Shown here: positions 55,263-64,000 of the stretch, piece by piece | Numbering within the stretch: the stretch's first letter is position 1 | Layout: each line of letters starts with the position of its first letter | Assembly: GCA_014378485.1 (NCBI GenBank) | Contig: JACMNO010000030.1 | Coordinates: 1-64,000 of the forward strand | DNA: 64,000 bases | Source: Bacteroidia bacterium | GTDB taxonomy: Bacteria > Bacteroidota > Bacteroidia > B-17B0 > Aurantibacillaceae | Reading direction: 5' to 3' | Made by a program: the position numbers and the translations under genes | Notes under the pieces: generated by a model | The model's input: only the letters and a program-made list of their open reading frames with translations | Database searches by the model: none | Told to the model about the DNA's origin: nothing

Positions 55263-56068
55263 TATAAGAATAGTTCTTTAACTAAAACAAAAATTCCAAC
55301 AACCAATGTAAACCAGCCAAAAGCCGGCTTTAGTTTCTTGCTAGGAACCTTATTGGATAATACGCTTCCTAATAAGATGCCTATACCACACACTGAGGAA
55401 ATCATAAGTAAAAATTTCCAATCTAAATTTTGATGGCCTATGTTGCCTAAAAAACCAATAATTGAATTCAAGGCAACAATGCATAAGGAAGTTCCAATGG
55501 CTTTTTTAAAATTCAGGCGCATGAAGATCATCAATACCGGCACGATGATAAAACCCCCTCCTGCTCCAACGAAACCTGTAATCAAACCGATAATAACACC
55601 TAACAATATTACAAACGGAATACCTAAAGGAGTTTTAGTAAATTCGTTCCACTTGACATCCTTTATCCTATTTGGTTTGCGGCTAATGATCATAGAATAA
55701 GAAGCGCTTAAAATAAGTAAAGCAAACACAACCATGATTAACGTATTTTTTTGAATTGCAAATCCATTAATACTAAATTCTGAAGGAATAATGGGCATAA
55801 TGAATTTACGCATGCAAAAAACAGTTGTAACAGAAGCCAAAGCAAAATTTAAAATAGCCTCTGCGCTCACCTCACCTTTTTTCACATAACTAATGGCACC
55901 TACCATTGCAGTGATTCCGACAATAAAAAGAGAATAGGTTGTTGCCAGATCGGCATCAATACACATAACATATACTAAAACCGGAACCCCCAATAACGAA
56001 CCACCGCCACCAATCAATCCTAAGATCATACCTATGATTAAAAATGCTATAAGTCCTACTATGATCAT
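55262..56068 (-). CDS. TauE/SafE family anion (sulfite/sulfonate) transporter
   Basis: The 268-residue membrane protein has about eight TM helices and the two family Gly-rich loops, GMILGLIGGGGSLLGVPVLV at the N-terminus and GLITGFVGAGGGFIIVPVLM in the second half, showing internal duplication. Family members export sulfite or sulfoacetate or take up other anions; the substrate is not predictable here. It heads the tauE-mltG-DEAD unit, with a one-base overlap into mltG. Confidence 0.88.
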   Translation of the reverse strand: MIIVGLIAFLIIGMILGLIGGGGSLLGVPVLVYVMCIDADLATTYSLFIVGITAMVGAISYVKKGEVSAEAILNFALASVTTVFCMRKFIMPIIPSEFSINGFAIQKNTLIMVVFALLILSASYSMIISRKPNRIKDVKWNEFTKTPLGIPFVILLGVIIGLITGFVGAGGGFIIVPVLMIFMRLNFKKAIGTSLCIVALNSIIGFLGNIGHQNLDWKFLLMISSVCGIGILLGSVLSNKVPSKKLKPAFGWFTLVVGIFVLVKELFL

Positions 56069-56115
56069 TTGTTTGTTTTTACCACCTCAACACTTAAGCT
56101 TTTAACATTACTCAT

Positions 56116-57903
56116 TTATTTTGCAACCGTGTGATTGATAACCGATGTAATATTCAATTCTTTTAATTGTTCATCACTAATCTCACTCGGACTATCGATC
56201 ATGACATCGCGTCCCGAATTATTTTTAGGAAAAGCAATAAAGTCACGAATGCTATCGCTTCCTCCAAATAGAGAACATAAACGATCAAAACCAAATGCGA
56301 GTCCGCCATGCGGTGGTGCACCAAATTCAAACGCATTCATTAAAAAACCGAATTGTTTTTGAGCTTCCTCTTTTGTGAAACCCAACAGGTCAAACATTTG
56401 TGCTTGCAGTTCCTTATTGTGGATACGGATACTTCCGCCGCCTATTTCAACACCATTAATCACTAAATCATAAGCATTAGCTCTTACAGCTCCCGGATCG
56501 GTTTTTAATAAATTAAAATCTTCCGGTTTAGGAGAAGTAAACGGATGGTGCTTGGCATGCCAACGTCCTGCTAAGGATGCCAATAAATTAGGGTCACCAT
56601 CATTCCATTCCAGCAAAGGAAAATCAATTACCCATAATGCAGAAAATTTTGTTTTATCTCTTAAACCTAAACGGCTTCCCATTTCAAGGCGTAATTCACT
56701 CATCGCTTTACGCGTCTTATCTTCAGGCCCTGCTAACACTAATATCAGGTCGCCTGGCTGCGAGCCACAGGTAACAGACCATGCTTTTAGATCTTCTTCA
56801 TTATAAAATTTATCAACGCTTGATTTGATGGTGCCATCCGCATTGTGGCGTGCATAAATTAAACCGGTTGCACCAAGTTGCGGACGTTTGACCCATTCAG
56901 TCAATTCATCTAACTGTTTGCGGGTATACTCTGCTGCACCTTTGGCACATATAGCTACTACCAGTTCGGCCTCATCAAAAATTTTAAAATTCTTGGCTGA
57001 TGTCACTTGTTTGAAATCAACGAACTTCATATCGAATCGTGTATCAGGTTTGTCATTTCCATAATACTGCATCGCGTCCGCATAAGTCATATGTGGCACA
57101 TGAGGCATATCGATATTTTTTACTGTTTTAAATAAATTTCGGATCAATCCCTCAAACGTATCTAAAATATCTTTTTGTTCCACGAAGCTCATTTCACAAT
57201 CAATTTGTGTGAACTCCGGCTGTCTATCAGCTCTTAAATCCTCATCCCTAAAACATTTTACGATCTGGTAATATCTGTCAAAGCCACCTACCATTAAAAG
57301 TTGTTTAAACGTTTGTGGAGATTGTGGTAGGGCATAAAATTGTCCTTCATTCATGCGGCTTGGCACCACAAAGTCACGTGCTCCTTCCGGTGTTGATTTG
57401 ATCAGTACAGGAGTTTCTACTTCCAGGAAATTTAATTTATCCAGATAGTTGCGTGTTTCAATGGCCATACGGTGTCGTAGTTCCAAATTTTTCCGGACTT
57501 CATTTCTTCTCAAATCGAGGTAACGGTATTTCATCCTTAACTCATCACCACCATCCGTATTATCTTCAATGGTAAAAGGCGGTGTGTGAGATTCGTTTAA
57601 GATTTTAAATTCCTTTACTAATATTTCAATTTCCCCTGTAGTATTATTTTTATTTTTGCTTTCACGCTCAATAACTGAACCTGATACCTGTATCACAAAT
57701 TCACGGCTCACACTTCGTGCGTGCGCACTCATATCTTTATCAATCTCTTCATTGAACGCCAACTGTGTAATGCCATAACGATCTCTTAAATCAATAAATG
57801 TCATGCCGCCTAAATCTCTGGATTTTTGAACCCAGCCACATAAGGTTACTTGTTTGTTAATGTCAGATAATCTTAATTCGCCGCAGGTATGTGAACGTAA
57901 CAT
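56116..57903 (-). CDS. aspS: Aspartyl-tRNA synthetase
   Basis: Bacterial-type class IIb synthetase of 595 residues. It has an N-terminal OB-fold anticodon domain ([23 protein letters not shown]), motif 2 ([19 protein letters not shown]), a GAD insert (about 290-410) that marks the bacterial form, and motif 3 ([10 protein letters not shown]). The start [11 protein letters not shown] matches the family. Whether it is discriminating or also charges tRNA-Asn is not clear from sequence; a search for gatCAB would tell. Confidence 0.97.
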   Translation of the reverse strand: MLRSHTCGELRLSDINKQVTLCGWVQKSRDLGGMTFIDLRDRYGITQLAFNEEIDKDMSAHARSVSREFVIQVSGSVIERESKNKNNTTGEIEILVKEFKILNESHTPPFTIEDNTDGGDELRMKYRYLDLRRNEVRKNLELRHRMAIETRNYLDKLNFLEVETPVLIKSTPEGARDFVVPSRMNEGQFYALPQSPQTFKQLLMVGGFDRYYQIVKCFRDEDLRADRQPEFTQIDCEMSFVEQKDILDTFEGLIRNLFKTVKNIDMPHVPHMTYADAMQYYGNDKPDTRFDMKFVDFKQVTSAKNFKIFDEAELVVAICAKGAAEYTRKQLDELTEWVKRPQLGATGLIYARHNADGTIKSSVDKFYNEEDLKAWSVTCGSQPGDLILVLAGPEDKTRKAMSELRLEMGSRLGLRDKTKFSALWVIDFPLLEWNDGDPNLLASLAGRWHAKHHPFTSPKPEDFNLLKTDPGAVRANAYDLVINGVEIGGGSIRIHNKELQAQMFDLLGFTKEEAQKQFGFLMNAFEFGAPPHGGLAFGFDRLCSLFGGSDSIRDFIAFPKNNSGRDVMIDSPSEISDEQLKELNITSVINHTVAK

Positions 57904-57920
57904 AGTAAAAATTTAAGGAA

Positions 57921-57928
57921 CAAATTTA
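57921..57928 (-). promoter_or_regulatory. Candidate -7 box of aspS
   Basis: On the minus strand TAAATTTG matches TAnnTTTG, 17 bases before the aspS ATG. A TTTG at 57954-57957 (minus) could be the -33 element, though the spacing of 25 bases is slightly long. Confidence 0.45.
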
Positions 57929-57957
57929 CCGAAAAAGGACGAGATTGAGAAAACAAA

Positions 57958-57985
57958 AATCCCGGATAAAAGCTTTACCGGGATT
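57958..57985 (-). terminator. Rho-independent terminator of the superoxide dismutase gene
   Basis: AATCCCGG/CCGGGATT arms with an inner TAAA/TTTA pairing around AGC form a long hairpin, with U-runs on both sides (TTTTTGTTTT on the minus strand). It is 15 bases after the sod stop codon and upstream of aspS. Confidence 0.8.
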
Positions 57986-58000
57986 CAGTTTTTTACAATT

Positions 58001-58741
58001 CTATGCTTTATTAAATAGCTCTTCCGCTTTTTCCCAGTTGGCTATATTCCACCAATTTAAAATATAATCAGCGCGCTTATTTTGATACTTTAAATAATAG
58101 GCGTGTTCCCATACATCGAAAGCCATAATGATTTTTCCCTGTTGCTCGGCAACTTTCATTAATGGATTATCCTGGTTTGGTGTTGTAGTGATCACCAACT
58201 TTCCTTTTTGTTCAATGAGCCAGCACCAACCGCTTCCAAAGTGTTTAGTTGCTTTCTCAGAAAACTGTTTTTTAAATTCATCAAACGATTTAAATTCCTT
58301 ATTAATGGCTTCTGCTAATTTTCCGGAAGGAATATTTGATTTTGCTTCCTTATTTGGCTTCAATAAAGTCCAGAATAAAGTATGATTAACATGGCCTCCT
58401 AAATTATTGCGGATAACGCTTGAGGTAGTAGCATCGAGTTGTTTACATTTTGTTAAATCATCCACCTGAAAGTTAATGTTGGTAGAAGGTGTTTCGTTTA
58501 ATTTATTAACGTAAGCTTGATGATGTTTTGTGAAATGGATCGTCATCGTTTGCTCATCAATAAAAGGCTCTAATGCATTATAGGCATAAGGCAAAGGAGC
58601 CAGTGTGAAAGGAGCAGATGAAGGGTTTTGGTTACCAAAGGTTTCCAATGCTAATAGCTGATCATTACTCACTAATTTGGTTGCGATGCCTGAAAGACCC
58701 AACAGTCCAATTTTTTTAAAGAAAGCTCTTCTATCACTCAT
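58001..58741 (-). CDS. Fe/Mn superoxide dismutase, Tat-exported
   Basis: The N-terminus MSDRRAFFKKIGLLGLSGIA is a twin-arginine (RRAFFK) signal, so the enzyme is probably exported folded and metallated. The mature part has the four metal ligands in their usual settings: His in IHFTKHHQAYV, His in GGHVNHTLFW, and Asp and His in MAFDVWEHAYYL. The metal (Fe, Mn or cambialistic) cannot be decided by eye. 246 residues is the family length plus about 45 for the signal. It likely removes superoxide in the periplasm. Monocistronic, with a hairpin terminator downstream. Confidence 0.92.
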   Translation of the reverse strand: MSDRRAFFKKIGLLGLSGIATKLVSNDQLLALETFGNQNPSSAPFTLAPLPYAYNALEPFIDEQTMTIHFTKHHQAYVNKLNETPSTNINFQVDDLTKCKQLDATTSSVIRNNLGGHVNHTLFWTLLKPNKEAKSNIPSGKLAEAINKEFKSFDEFKKQFSEKATKHFGSGWCWLIEQKGKLVITTTPNQDNPLMKVAEQQGKIIMAFDVWEHAYYLKYQNKRADYILNWWNIANWEKAEELFNKA

Positions 58742-58793
58742 AATATTTAATTTTTAAAGTTGACTTTAATCCAGCTGACATTGTAAAATGAAA

Positions 58794-59306
58794 TTAAAAC
58801 TGAATTAATAATTGATTTTTTTCAACAGCAATTCCTTTCGTGATGGCTATCTTTTTAATCACACCATCAGTAGGTGATTTTAATATGTTTTCCATTTTCA
58901 TGGCCTCCAAAACGATCAAAGGATCACCTTTTTTCACTTCCTGACCTTCTGTTACCAATATATTCAATACCATGCCAGGCATCGGCGCTTTAATGTCATT
59001 TACCTTTTTAGCTGCTAAATTATCAAGCCCAAGGCTATGTAACAAGTCATCATATTTGTCTTTAATATCAAGGCTGTATGAGGTATTATTGATCTTCACC
59101 ACCATTTTTTTTTCTTCTGGAATATGCTTTACGATCTCAAGATTATAGGAGATGTTGTCTTTCAACAAATGATATATTCCTTCCCTTACTTTAATAATAT
59201 CTGCTGAAAATTCTGTGCCATTCAGTGTGCCAGAAATAACATCCTTGTTTTGCTTGTGAAGTTCTGTTTTGAACTCTTTTGAGCCGTTTACTGTGATTGT
59301 ATACAT
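58794..59306 (-). CDS. Biotin carboxyl carrier protein (acyl-CoA carboxylase type)
   Basis: The ATG at 59306 (MYTITVNGSKEFK) is preferred to the track start at 59324. The C-terminal biotinyl domain (about 95-170) has PMPGMVLNI and the biotinylation site EAMKMEN (Lys near 137). The N-terminal 90 residues match the small domain seen on BCCP subunits of propionyl- or methylcrotonyl-type carboxylases. No carboxylase or carboxyltransferase subunit is adjacent, so its partner enzyme is encoded elsewhere. Confidence 0.85.
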   Translation of the reverse strand: MYTITVNGSKEFKTELHKQNKDVISGTLNGTEFSADIIKVREGIYHLLKDNISYNLEIVKHIPEEKKMVVKINNTSYSLDIKDKYDDLLHSLGLDNLAAKKVNDIKAPMPGMVLNILVTEGQEVKKGDPLIVLEAMKMENILKSPTDGVIKKIAITKGIAVEKNQLLIQF

Positions 59307-59340
59307 AGCGTAAATGTAAATCAAAATAGTGGAAATAAAT

Positions 59341-59365
59341 ACGCCCCGAATGTTTTTCGGGGCGT
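59341..59365 (-). terminator. Rho-independent terminator after the 269-residue secreted protein gene
   Basis: 10-bp GC-rich arms ACGCCCCGAA/TTCGGGGCGT with a 5-base loop, followed on the minus strand by TATTTATTT. It lies 23 bases after the stop codon at 59388 and before the biotin carrier gene. Confidence 0.8.
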
Positions 59366-59387
59366 TTTATAATATTTATGTAAGATT

Positions 59388-60197
59388 TTATTTCTTAATG
59401 AATTCTTCCATTTTATTGTCAAAGTTTAAGAAGTATCCTCCTTTAGCAAGGTTGGAAGCATCTACTGTTGACCCAAATCCTCTTTTTACAACATTACCAT
59501 ATTGGTCATAAATTTCATACATGGTATCGTGAGGTTTATCACCTGCAACAAAACTAATGTCTTTAGAAACTTTTATTGGAGCAAATGATATTTCAGGTTC
59601 ACCAGAGACAAAGTCAACAGGCTTAGATAATCGAGGCTGACCGCTATAATCTGTTTGACGGACCCTCACCTGGTTTTTTCCGGAATGTGGTGTAACTTTA
59701 AACGTATAATCATTTGTTGTTGGGGTACCTTTACCATCTACTTCACCAACTTTCACCCATTTGTTCCATCGGAACTGCTCAATTGCAAAAGCAAGTTTCC
59801 CTGTTTCTGATTTCGTTGCCCATTTTACACTTCCATCTTTATCAACCGTCATTGATATTACTTCAAATGTACTTTTAGGTTTTAGAACTTCAGGGTTTAA
59901 GACTTTAGGCTTGCAGTCTTCTTTATGTTTAATTTTTATTTCAACTTTTTCACCAATCGCTAATTTGTGTGGTTTGAAATCAATTTCAAATGCGCTTGAA
60001 TTTGTTTCATCAGTAGTAATGTTTCCATTAACGAGAACTTCCGTTACGCAAAAACCAACACCTCCACTACCAAAAGGGTTTTGTACATAAAGGTTTTTAC
60101 CTTGGTAATTTCCTTCTAATATAATAACACCGCCTTGCGAAAATCCTTTAAGTGAAAAGATTAAGGAAAGTATTAATAATGAATAAATTTGTTTCAT
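59388..60197 (-). CDS. Secreted protein of unknown function, possible sorting-type C-terminus
   Basis: Signal peptide (KQIYSLLILSLIFSLKGFSQ), then about 250 residues. The first part (GGVIILEGNYQGKNLYVQNP) and a middle fibronectin-like stretch look beta-rich. The last 50 residues (MYEIYDQYGNVVKRGFGS, then NLAKGGYFLNFDN) resemble a type A T9SS sorting domain in layout but lack its usual YPNP start, so I do not call it one. Catalytic motifs are not visible. It forms its own transcription unit and is divergent from a peptide-binding lipoprotein gene. Confidence 0.65.
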   Translation of the reverse strand: MKQIYSLLILSLIFSLKGFSQGGVIILEGNYQGKNLYVQNPFGSGGVGFCVTEVLVNGNITTDETNSSAFEIDFKPHKLAIGEKVEIKIKHKEDCKPKVLNPEVLKPKSTFEVISMTVDKDGSVKWATKSETGKLAFAIEQFRWNKWVKVGEVDGKGTPTTNDYTFKVTPHSGKNQVRVRQTDYSGQPRLSKPVDFVSGEPEISFAPIKVSKDISFVAGDKPHDTMYEIYDQYGNVVKRGFGSTVDASNLAKGGYFLNFDNKMEEFIKK

Positions 60198-60368
60198 AGT
60201 CAGTTTGTTTTAGCACGTCTGCGAAAAGTCCTGCAATATTAAAACGATATTTGAGAAAAACAAAATAAAAAACACTTTATTTATTTAAAAAATGTAAATA
60301 GTCAGTAAAATTTCAAAAACAGTCGATTAATTGTTATATTTAGGCAGTTGTAAAAAATTTCAATAATT

Positions 60369-62057
60369 ATGAATTTTAACATTTCGATATTAGCTTTAGT
60401 GAGCTCTTTAATATTTTTTGGTTGTAAAGATATTGAGGGCAATGGTAAACAATCCGGTAAAAATGGCGGCACTTTTGTGATGGCTGAAAACAATCAGATT
60501 GCCACACTCTATCCACTCTCTATTACCTCACAAGTTGAAGGGCTTGTAACTTCGCAAATACATGAATGTCTTGTACGCTTGGATGCAAAAACCCTTGAAT
60601 TAACTCCTGGACTAGCTGAAAAATGGGAATATTCCGGAGATGGTAAAATTATTACATTTCACATAGTAAAAGCCGCTCATTTTCAAGATGATAAATGTTA
60701 TAAAGACGGAAAAGGACCTGAAATTACAAGTAAGGATATAAAATTTACATTAGAAAACATGTCTGCCAAGACTGAAAATAATTATCAATTTAATACGATT
60801 TTAAAAGGCCGGTTAGCAGGTGCAACAGAGTTTTTTGATAAAAAAACAAATACTATTTCAGGGATAAAAATCATTGACGAGTACACATTTTCACTTGAAT
60901 TGGTTAACCCAAGTTTAAGCTTTTTAAAGTTATTAGCAAATCCCGCAGCAGCAATTATTAATGAAACGGCTAACAAAGCTTATGGGCAAGACCTAAAAAC
61001 GGGTGCCGGTCCGTTTATGTATGATCAATCTTCCTCTAAGGAAAAAGTGGTGTTGGTTAAAAACCCACATTATTTTTTAAAGGATAGTGCTGGTTATTCA
61101 TTGCCCTACCTTGACTCTGTTGTAGTGCTGATAACACCTTCTATTGAGGATGGATTATCTCTTTTTGAAAACCAAAAAGTTGACCTTATCAACACCCTAC
61201 CTTCATTAAGGGTTAAGGATGTGGTTGAAAAAAACATTAAAGAGTTTATAAGTCATCCTCCAAAATCCCTATTGCAAAGAGAACCAGAAATGTACAGCCA
61301 GTTTTATGTTTTTAATACTAAGCAAAAACCTTTTGATAACGCAAAAGTGAGACAAGCAATCAATTACGCGATCGATAGAGAGAAGCTTGTGGATAATGTA
61401 TTGCAAGGGCAAGCAATTGGCGCTGCCTTTTACGGCATTACACCTAACACTTTCACTGGGTATGACATAAAAAAAATAAAGGGGTATAATTTAGATATTG
61501 AGAAGGCAAAAAAACTTCTTAATGAAGCTGGATTCCCTAATGCAAAAGGCTTTCCGGAAGTAAGAATTATTGTGAACTCAGGAAATTCAAGAAATAGTTC
61601 AGTAGCAGTTGAATTACAAAAACAGTTAAAGGAAAATTTAAACATCAATGTTAATTTTGAATCATTACCCAATGTTCAAAAATATAATCTGCAGATGCAC
61701 GGAAAAAGTGATATTTACAGAGATGCGTGGGTTGCTGACTTTCCAAGCCCTGAATCTTTTTTAAGTTTATTTGTAGGCGATGGGGTGCCTGCCGATATTG
61801 AAGCATCCAGTTTCCCTAATACATCACGCTATCAGAATTCTATGTATGATGAGTACTTTAAAAAAGGACGTGATTCAAACAATAAAGATACCAGTTATGC
61901 TTATTTTATGAAAGCTGAACAGGTGCTGATGGATGATGCTGTTGTGATTCCATTGTGGTATGAAGGCTCTTACCGTTTATTAACTAACAATGTAAAAGGG
62001 TTAAATTTAAACGCAATGCGTTATTATGACCTAACCAAAACATACAAAGTTAAATAA
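60369..62057 (+). CDS. Second peptide ABC transporter substrate-binding lipoprotein (SBP_bac_5)
   Basis: A lipobox (LIFFGC, near residue 19) and a family 5 solute-binding fold (562 residues): LVRLDAKTLELTPGLAEKW, GAGPFMY near 215, INYAIDREKLV near 335 and WVADFPSPESFLSLF near 455. It is a paralogue of the protein at 24371 with the same segment order but many differences, so the ligands may differ. No permease or ATPase is adjacent. A TATATTTA box about 30 bases upstream could be a -7 element. Confidence 0.88.
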   Translation: MNFNISILALVSSLIFFGCKDIEGNGKQSGKNGGTFVMAENNQIATLYPLSITSQVEGLVTSQIHECLVRLDAKTLELTPGLAEKWEYSGDGKIITFHIVKAAHFQDDKCYKDGKGPEITSKDIKFTLENMSAKTENNYQFNTILKGRLAGATEFFDKKTNTISGIKIIDEYTFSLELVNPSLSFLKLLANPAAAIINETANKAYGQDLKTGAGPFMYDQSSSKEKVVLVKNPHYFLKDSAGYSLPYLDSVVVLITPSIEDGLSLFENQKVDLINTLPSLRVKDVVEKNIKEFISHPPKSLLQREPEMYSQFYVFNTKQKPFDNAKVRQAINYAIDREKLVDNVLQGQAIGAAFYGITPNTFTGYDIKKIKGYNLDIEKAKKLLNEAGFPNAKGFPEVRIIVNSGNSRNSSVAVELQKQLKENLNINVNFESLPNVQKYNLQMHGKSDIYRDAWVADFPSPESFLSLFVGDGVPADIEASSFPNTSRYQNSMYDEYFKKGRDSNNKDTSYAYFMKAEQVLMDDAVVIPLWYEGSYRLLTNNVKGLNLNAMRYYDLTKTYKVK

Positions 62058-62104
62058 CAATCTAAGATGTTTATCTGAACAATCAGGTAACGGTTTCTCA
62101 TTTA

Positions 62105-63052
62105 ATGGCAGATTACTATTCAATACTCGGGCTTTTAAAAAATGCGAGCGATATTGAAATTAAAACTGCTTTTAGGAAACTAGCAAAAGTTTATCATCCT
62201 GATAAAAACCCGAATGATCCGAATGCAAAACATTTATTTGAACACATTTTAAAGGCTTACAACACACTTATTAACCCACACTCCAGAACGCGTTATGACA
62301 ACGCTAATTTTTCAGAACCTGTAAAAAAAGTTCAGACAAAAAATTCCAGGCAGTCCGGTCAAAAAGAATGGTCGGTTTCAGAGGAGGATCTGAAACGGAG
62401 GGACTATTATAAAAAACATTATCATCACGTAAAGAGTAAAACAGCTTCTACTAAAGAAAAAACAATTGCGCCATATACAGATTACAAATATGTATTATTT
62501 GCTACGCCTATTGCTGTCGGTTTATTGATGTTAATACTTTCTATCTTTGGCTCTGAATTAAAAACAGAGTTGATTCCACAAAAGAAAAGCCCACCGATTG
62601 AAATTAAAAACTCTTCAATTAAGCTGTCTAACGGCGATAAACCATACAGCGGGTACTTTGGCAGTGCTAAAATTTATGACACCAGCAATAGTTTACAAAT
62701 AAATAACTCCAGTTCATTTGATGCCGTTATTGTTGTGTTTGATAAAAAAACGAATCAGTACATACAACATTCTTATTTAAAAGATTCTTATTATGTAGAG
62801 TTCTCTAATCTTCCTGAAAACGGTGTTTACTGGAAATGTATGCTTGGAAAGAACTGGAATAATACCAAATTTCTGAATGATAATCGCGTATCCGGTGGAT
62901 TTGACAGCTTGGTGCAATATCAAAGTAGTTCAAAGGCACCTACACTTTTTCCGCAGCAGAACGGTGATGAATTGAATCTTTTATATGTTATTGATCCGCA
63001 CTCCAAAAACAAGCAATACATTAGCAGCGAAGAAGATTTTTTTAAAAAGTAA
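62105..63052 (+). CDS. Membrane-anchored DnaJ-domain protein
   Basis: The J domain is at residues 3-65 (DYYSILGLLKNASDIEIKTA) with an intact HPD in YHPDKNPND, so it can stimulate a DnaK. There is no Gly/Phe or zinc-finger region. A basic linker leads to one TM helix at about 125-147 (FATPIAVGLLMLILSIFG) and a C-terminal domain of about 165 residues that I do not recognise (GYFGSAKIYDTSNSLQINNS). The TM orientation would put the J domain in the cytoplasm and the C-terminal domain in the periplasm. It is followed after two bases by an alpha/beta hydrolase gene. Confidence 0.82.
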   Translation: MADYYSILGLLKNASDIEIKTAFRKLAKVYHPDKNPNDPNAKHLFEHILKAYNTLINPHSRTRYDNANFSEPVKKVQTKNSRQSGQKEWSVSEEDLKRRDYYKKHYHHVKSKTASTKEKTIAPYTDYKYVLFATPIAVGLLMLILSIFGSELKTELIPQKKSPPIEIKNSSIKLSNGDKPYSGYFGSAKIYDTSNSLQINNSSSFDAVIVVFDKKTNQYIQHSYLKDSYYVEFSNLPENGVYWKCMLGKNWNNTKFLNDNRVSGGFDSLVQYQSSSKAPTLFPQQNGDELNLLYVIDPHSKNKQYISSEEDFFKK

Positions 63053-63054
63053 AC

Positions 63055-63852
63055 ATGTTAAAAACAACGCAATTTAAGAACGGTAAAGTTACCTTTTCTG
63101 ATACTGGGAAAGGAAGAGCCTTAGTATTGCTGCATGGTTTTTTAGGCTCGCACAAAATATGGGCAGGCACTATTGAGTGCCTTTCAAAATCTTTTCGTGT
63201 TATAGCTATTGATCTTCCCGGACATGGAGATACTGACTGTTTTGGTTATGTTCATACTTCCGAACTGATTGCTAAATGTGTTAAACATGTGATGGACGAT
63301 TTACGGCTGAAAAAATATGTAATCATTGGTCATAGTATGGGCGGTTATGCGGCTTTAGCATTCGCCGATTTGTTTCCTGATACCTTGCGCGGTTTGTGTT
63401 TATATCATTCAACTGCTTTTGCCGATTCGGAAGAAAAAAAAAGAGACAGAACCCGCTCCATTAAAGTGGTGAAGGCGAATCATAAAATATTCACCACAGA
63501 GGTTGTCAAAAATTTATTTGCTGCAAAAAATACAAAATACTTAAAAGAAGAAATTGCTTTTGCTCAAAAAATAGCGGCTAAAACTTCTAAACAATCTATT
63601 ATTGCATCGCTGGAAGGCATGAAGGATCGGCCTAACCGTGATATGATATTAGGCATGGCGCATTATCCTATTATGATGGTGATTGGGGAGTTGGATAATG
63701 TTCTGCCATGTGGGCAATTGCTGGAACAAAGTGAAATGATACAGAACAAACATATTCTTTATTTAGAGCATGACGGACATATGGGGTTTTTAGAAAGTCC
63801 ACGGGCAAGTAACGCTGCACTGAAAAAATTTATTAGAGTTTGTTTTAAATAG
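63055..63852 (+). CDS. Alpha/beta hydrolase
   Basis: A 265-residue enzyme with the oxyanion region [12 protein letters not shown], nucleophile elbow [10 protein letters not shown] (Ser near residue 94), Asp in [10 protein letters not shown] and His in [13 protein letters not shown], a complete catalytic triad. It has no signal peptide, so it is cytoplasmic. It resembles MenH/BioH-like small hydrolases in size, but the substrate is not predictable. The start is two bases after the DnaJ-like gene's stop codon, so the two are probably co-transcribed. Confidence 0.87.
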   Translation: MLKTTQFKNGKVTFSDTGKGRALVLLHGFLGSHKIWAGTIECLSKSFRVIAIDLPGHGDTDCFGYVHTSELIAKCVKHVMDDLRLKKYVIIGHSMGGYAALAFADLFPDTLRGLCLYHSTAFADSEEKKRDRTRSIKVVKANHKIFTTEVVKNLFAAKNTKYLKEEIAFAQKIAAKTSKQSIIASLEGMKDRPNRDMILGMAHYPIMMVIGELDNVLPCGQLLEQSEMIQNKHILYLEHDGHMGFLESPRASNAALKKFIRVCFK

Positions 63853-63860
63853 ACAGAAAA

Positions 63861-64000
63861 ATGGAAATAACTTTTACACATGCTCAAGAGAATGATTTAA
63901 AAAGAATCGTTTCCACCTACAATTCAACCATTCCCTCGCGTTTAGTTACCGCCGATTTAGAACCAGTATCTATTGAAAGTAAACAAGCTTGGTTTGATGT
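63861..64000 (+). CDS. GNAT N-acetyltransferase, phosphinothricin-acetyltransferase-like (3' partial)
   Basis: The ATG at 63861 opens [16 protein letters not shown] and runs off the window. Visible features are [18 protein letters not shown] and QAWFD, which match the N-terminal region of phosphinothricin/L-amino-acid N-acetyltransferases of the GNAT superfamily. Only about 46 residues are visible, so the acetyl-CoA-binding motif is not seen. It follows the hydrolase gene by eight bases, probably in one operon. Confidence 0.75.
   Translation, partial: MEITFTHAQENDLKRIVSTYNSTIPSRLVTADLEPVSIESKQAWFD

Overview
The window is about 64 kb of AT-rich DNA from a member of the Bacteroidota. The evidence is two large proteins with the type B C-terminal sorting domain of the type IX secretion system (T9SS), one with a type A sorting domain, a PorP/SprF-family outer-membrane protein, a GH92 mannosidase, a TonB-dependent receptor, many Bacteroidota-type lipoproteins and several TAnnTTTG -7 boxes. 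I cannot name a genus. Most of it reads as ordinary chromosome. There is no prophage, IS element, CRISPR array or rRNA operon; the single tRNA is tRNA-His(GUG).

Layout. 1-3.5 kb: a 5'-truncated phage-tail-collar surface protein and a PKD/type B-sorted surface protein. 3.6-12 kb: hflX, a lipoprotein, a TlpA-type thioredoxin protein, then a likely carbohydrate cassette (GH92, a small unknown, a FucP-like permease). 12-24 kb: housekeeping genes (23S rRNA methyltransferase-like, trmD, ftsX, tRNA-His, nadB, ribE, exonuclease III) mixed with unknown secreted proteins, including an 1169-residue predicted outer-membrane protein. 24.3-26.6 kb: an orphan peptide-binding lipoprotein and a small P-loop kinase-like protein. 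26.7-34 kb: a two-gene operon of a 2111-residue SprB-repeat adhesin and a PorP/SprF partner. 34.3-37.4 kb: a heme-type TonB receptor with a small companion gene. 37.7-40.5 kb: uup and cdaA (c-di-AMP synthase).

40.5-47.6 kb is the most distinctive region: three tandem paralogous SpoIIE/PP2C phosphatase genes. All share one catalytic module, but each has a different input: a 6-TM membrane domain, TPRs, or a 14-unit Reg_prop propeller with Y_Y_Y. The 6-TM gene is split in this sequence by two single-base homopolymer deficits. Both fall exactly on heptamers of the canonical -1 slippery shape (A AAA AAC and T TTT TTC), so sequencing error, decay and recoding must be told apart.

47.6-64 kb: a lone paaZ, an M1 aminopeptidase lipoprotein, a DUF3817 protein, a T9SS-sorted serine hydrolase, a compact tauE-mltG-'half DEAD-box' operon, aspS, a Tat-exported superoxide dismutase, a biotin carboxyl carrier protein, a second orphan peptide-binding lipoprotein, a membrane DnaJ protein, an alpha/beta hydrolase and the start of a GNAT acetyltransferase.

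Functionally, the accessory part centres on the cell surface: T9SS cargo and its partner protein, glycan cleavage, heme or metal uptake, and envelope signalling through PP2C phosphatases. I see no fully novel system that can be proven from sequence alone. The best leads are the tandem PP2C array with its double frameshift, the SprB repeat interrupted by a nested jelly-roll-like domain, and the RecA1-only DEAD-box protein.
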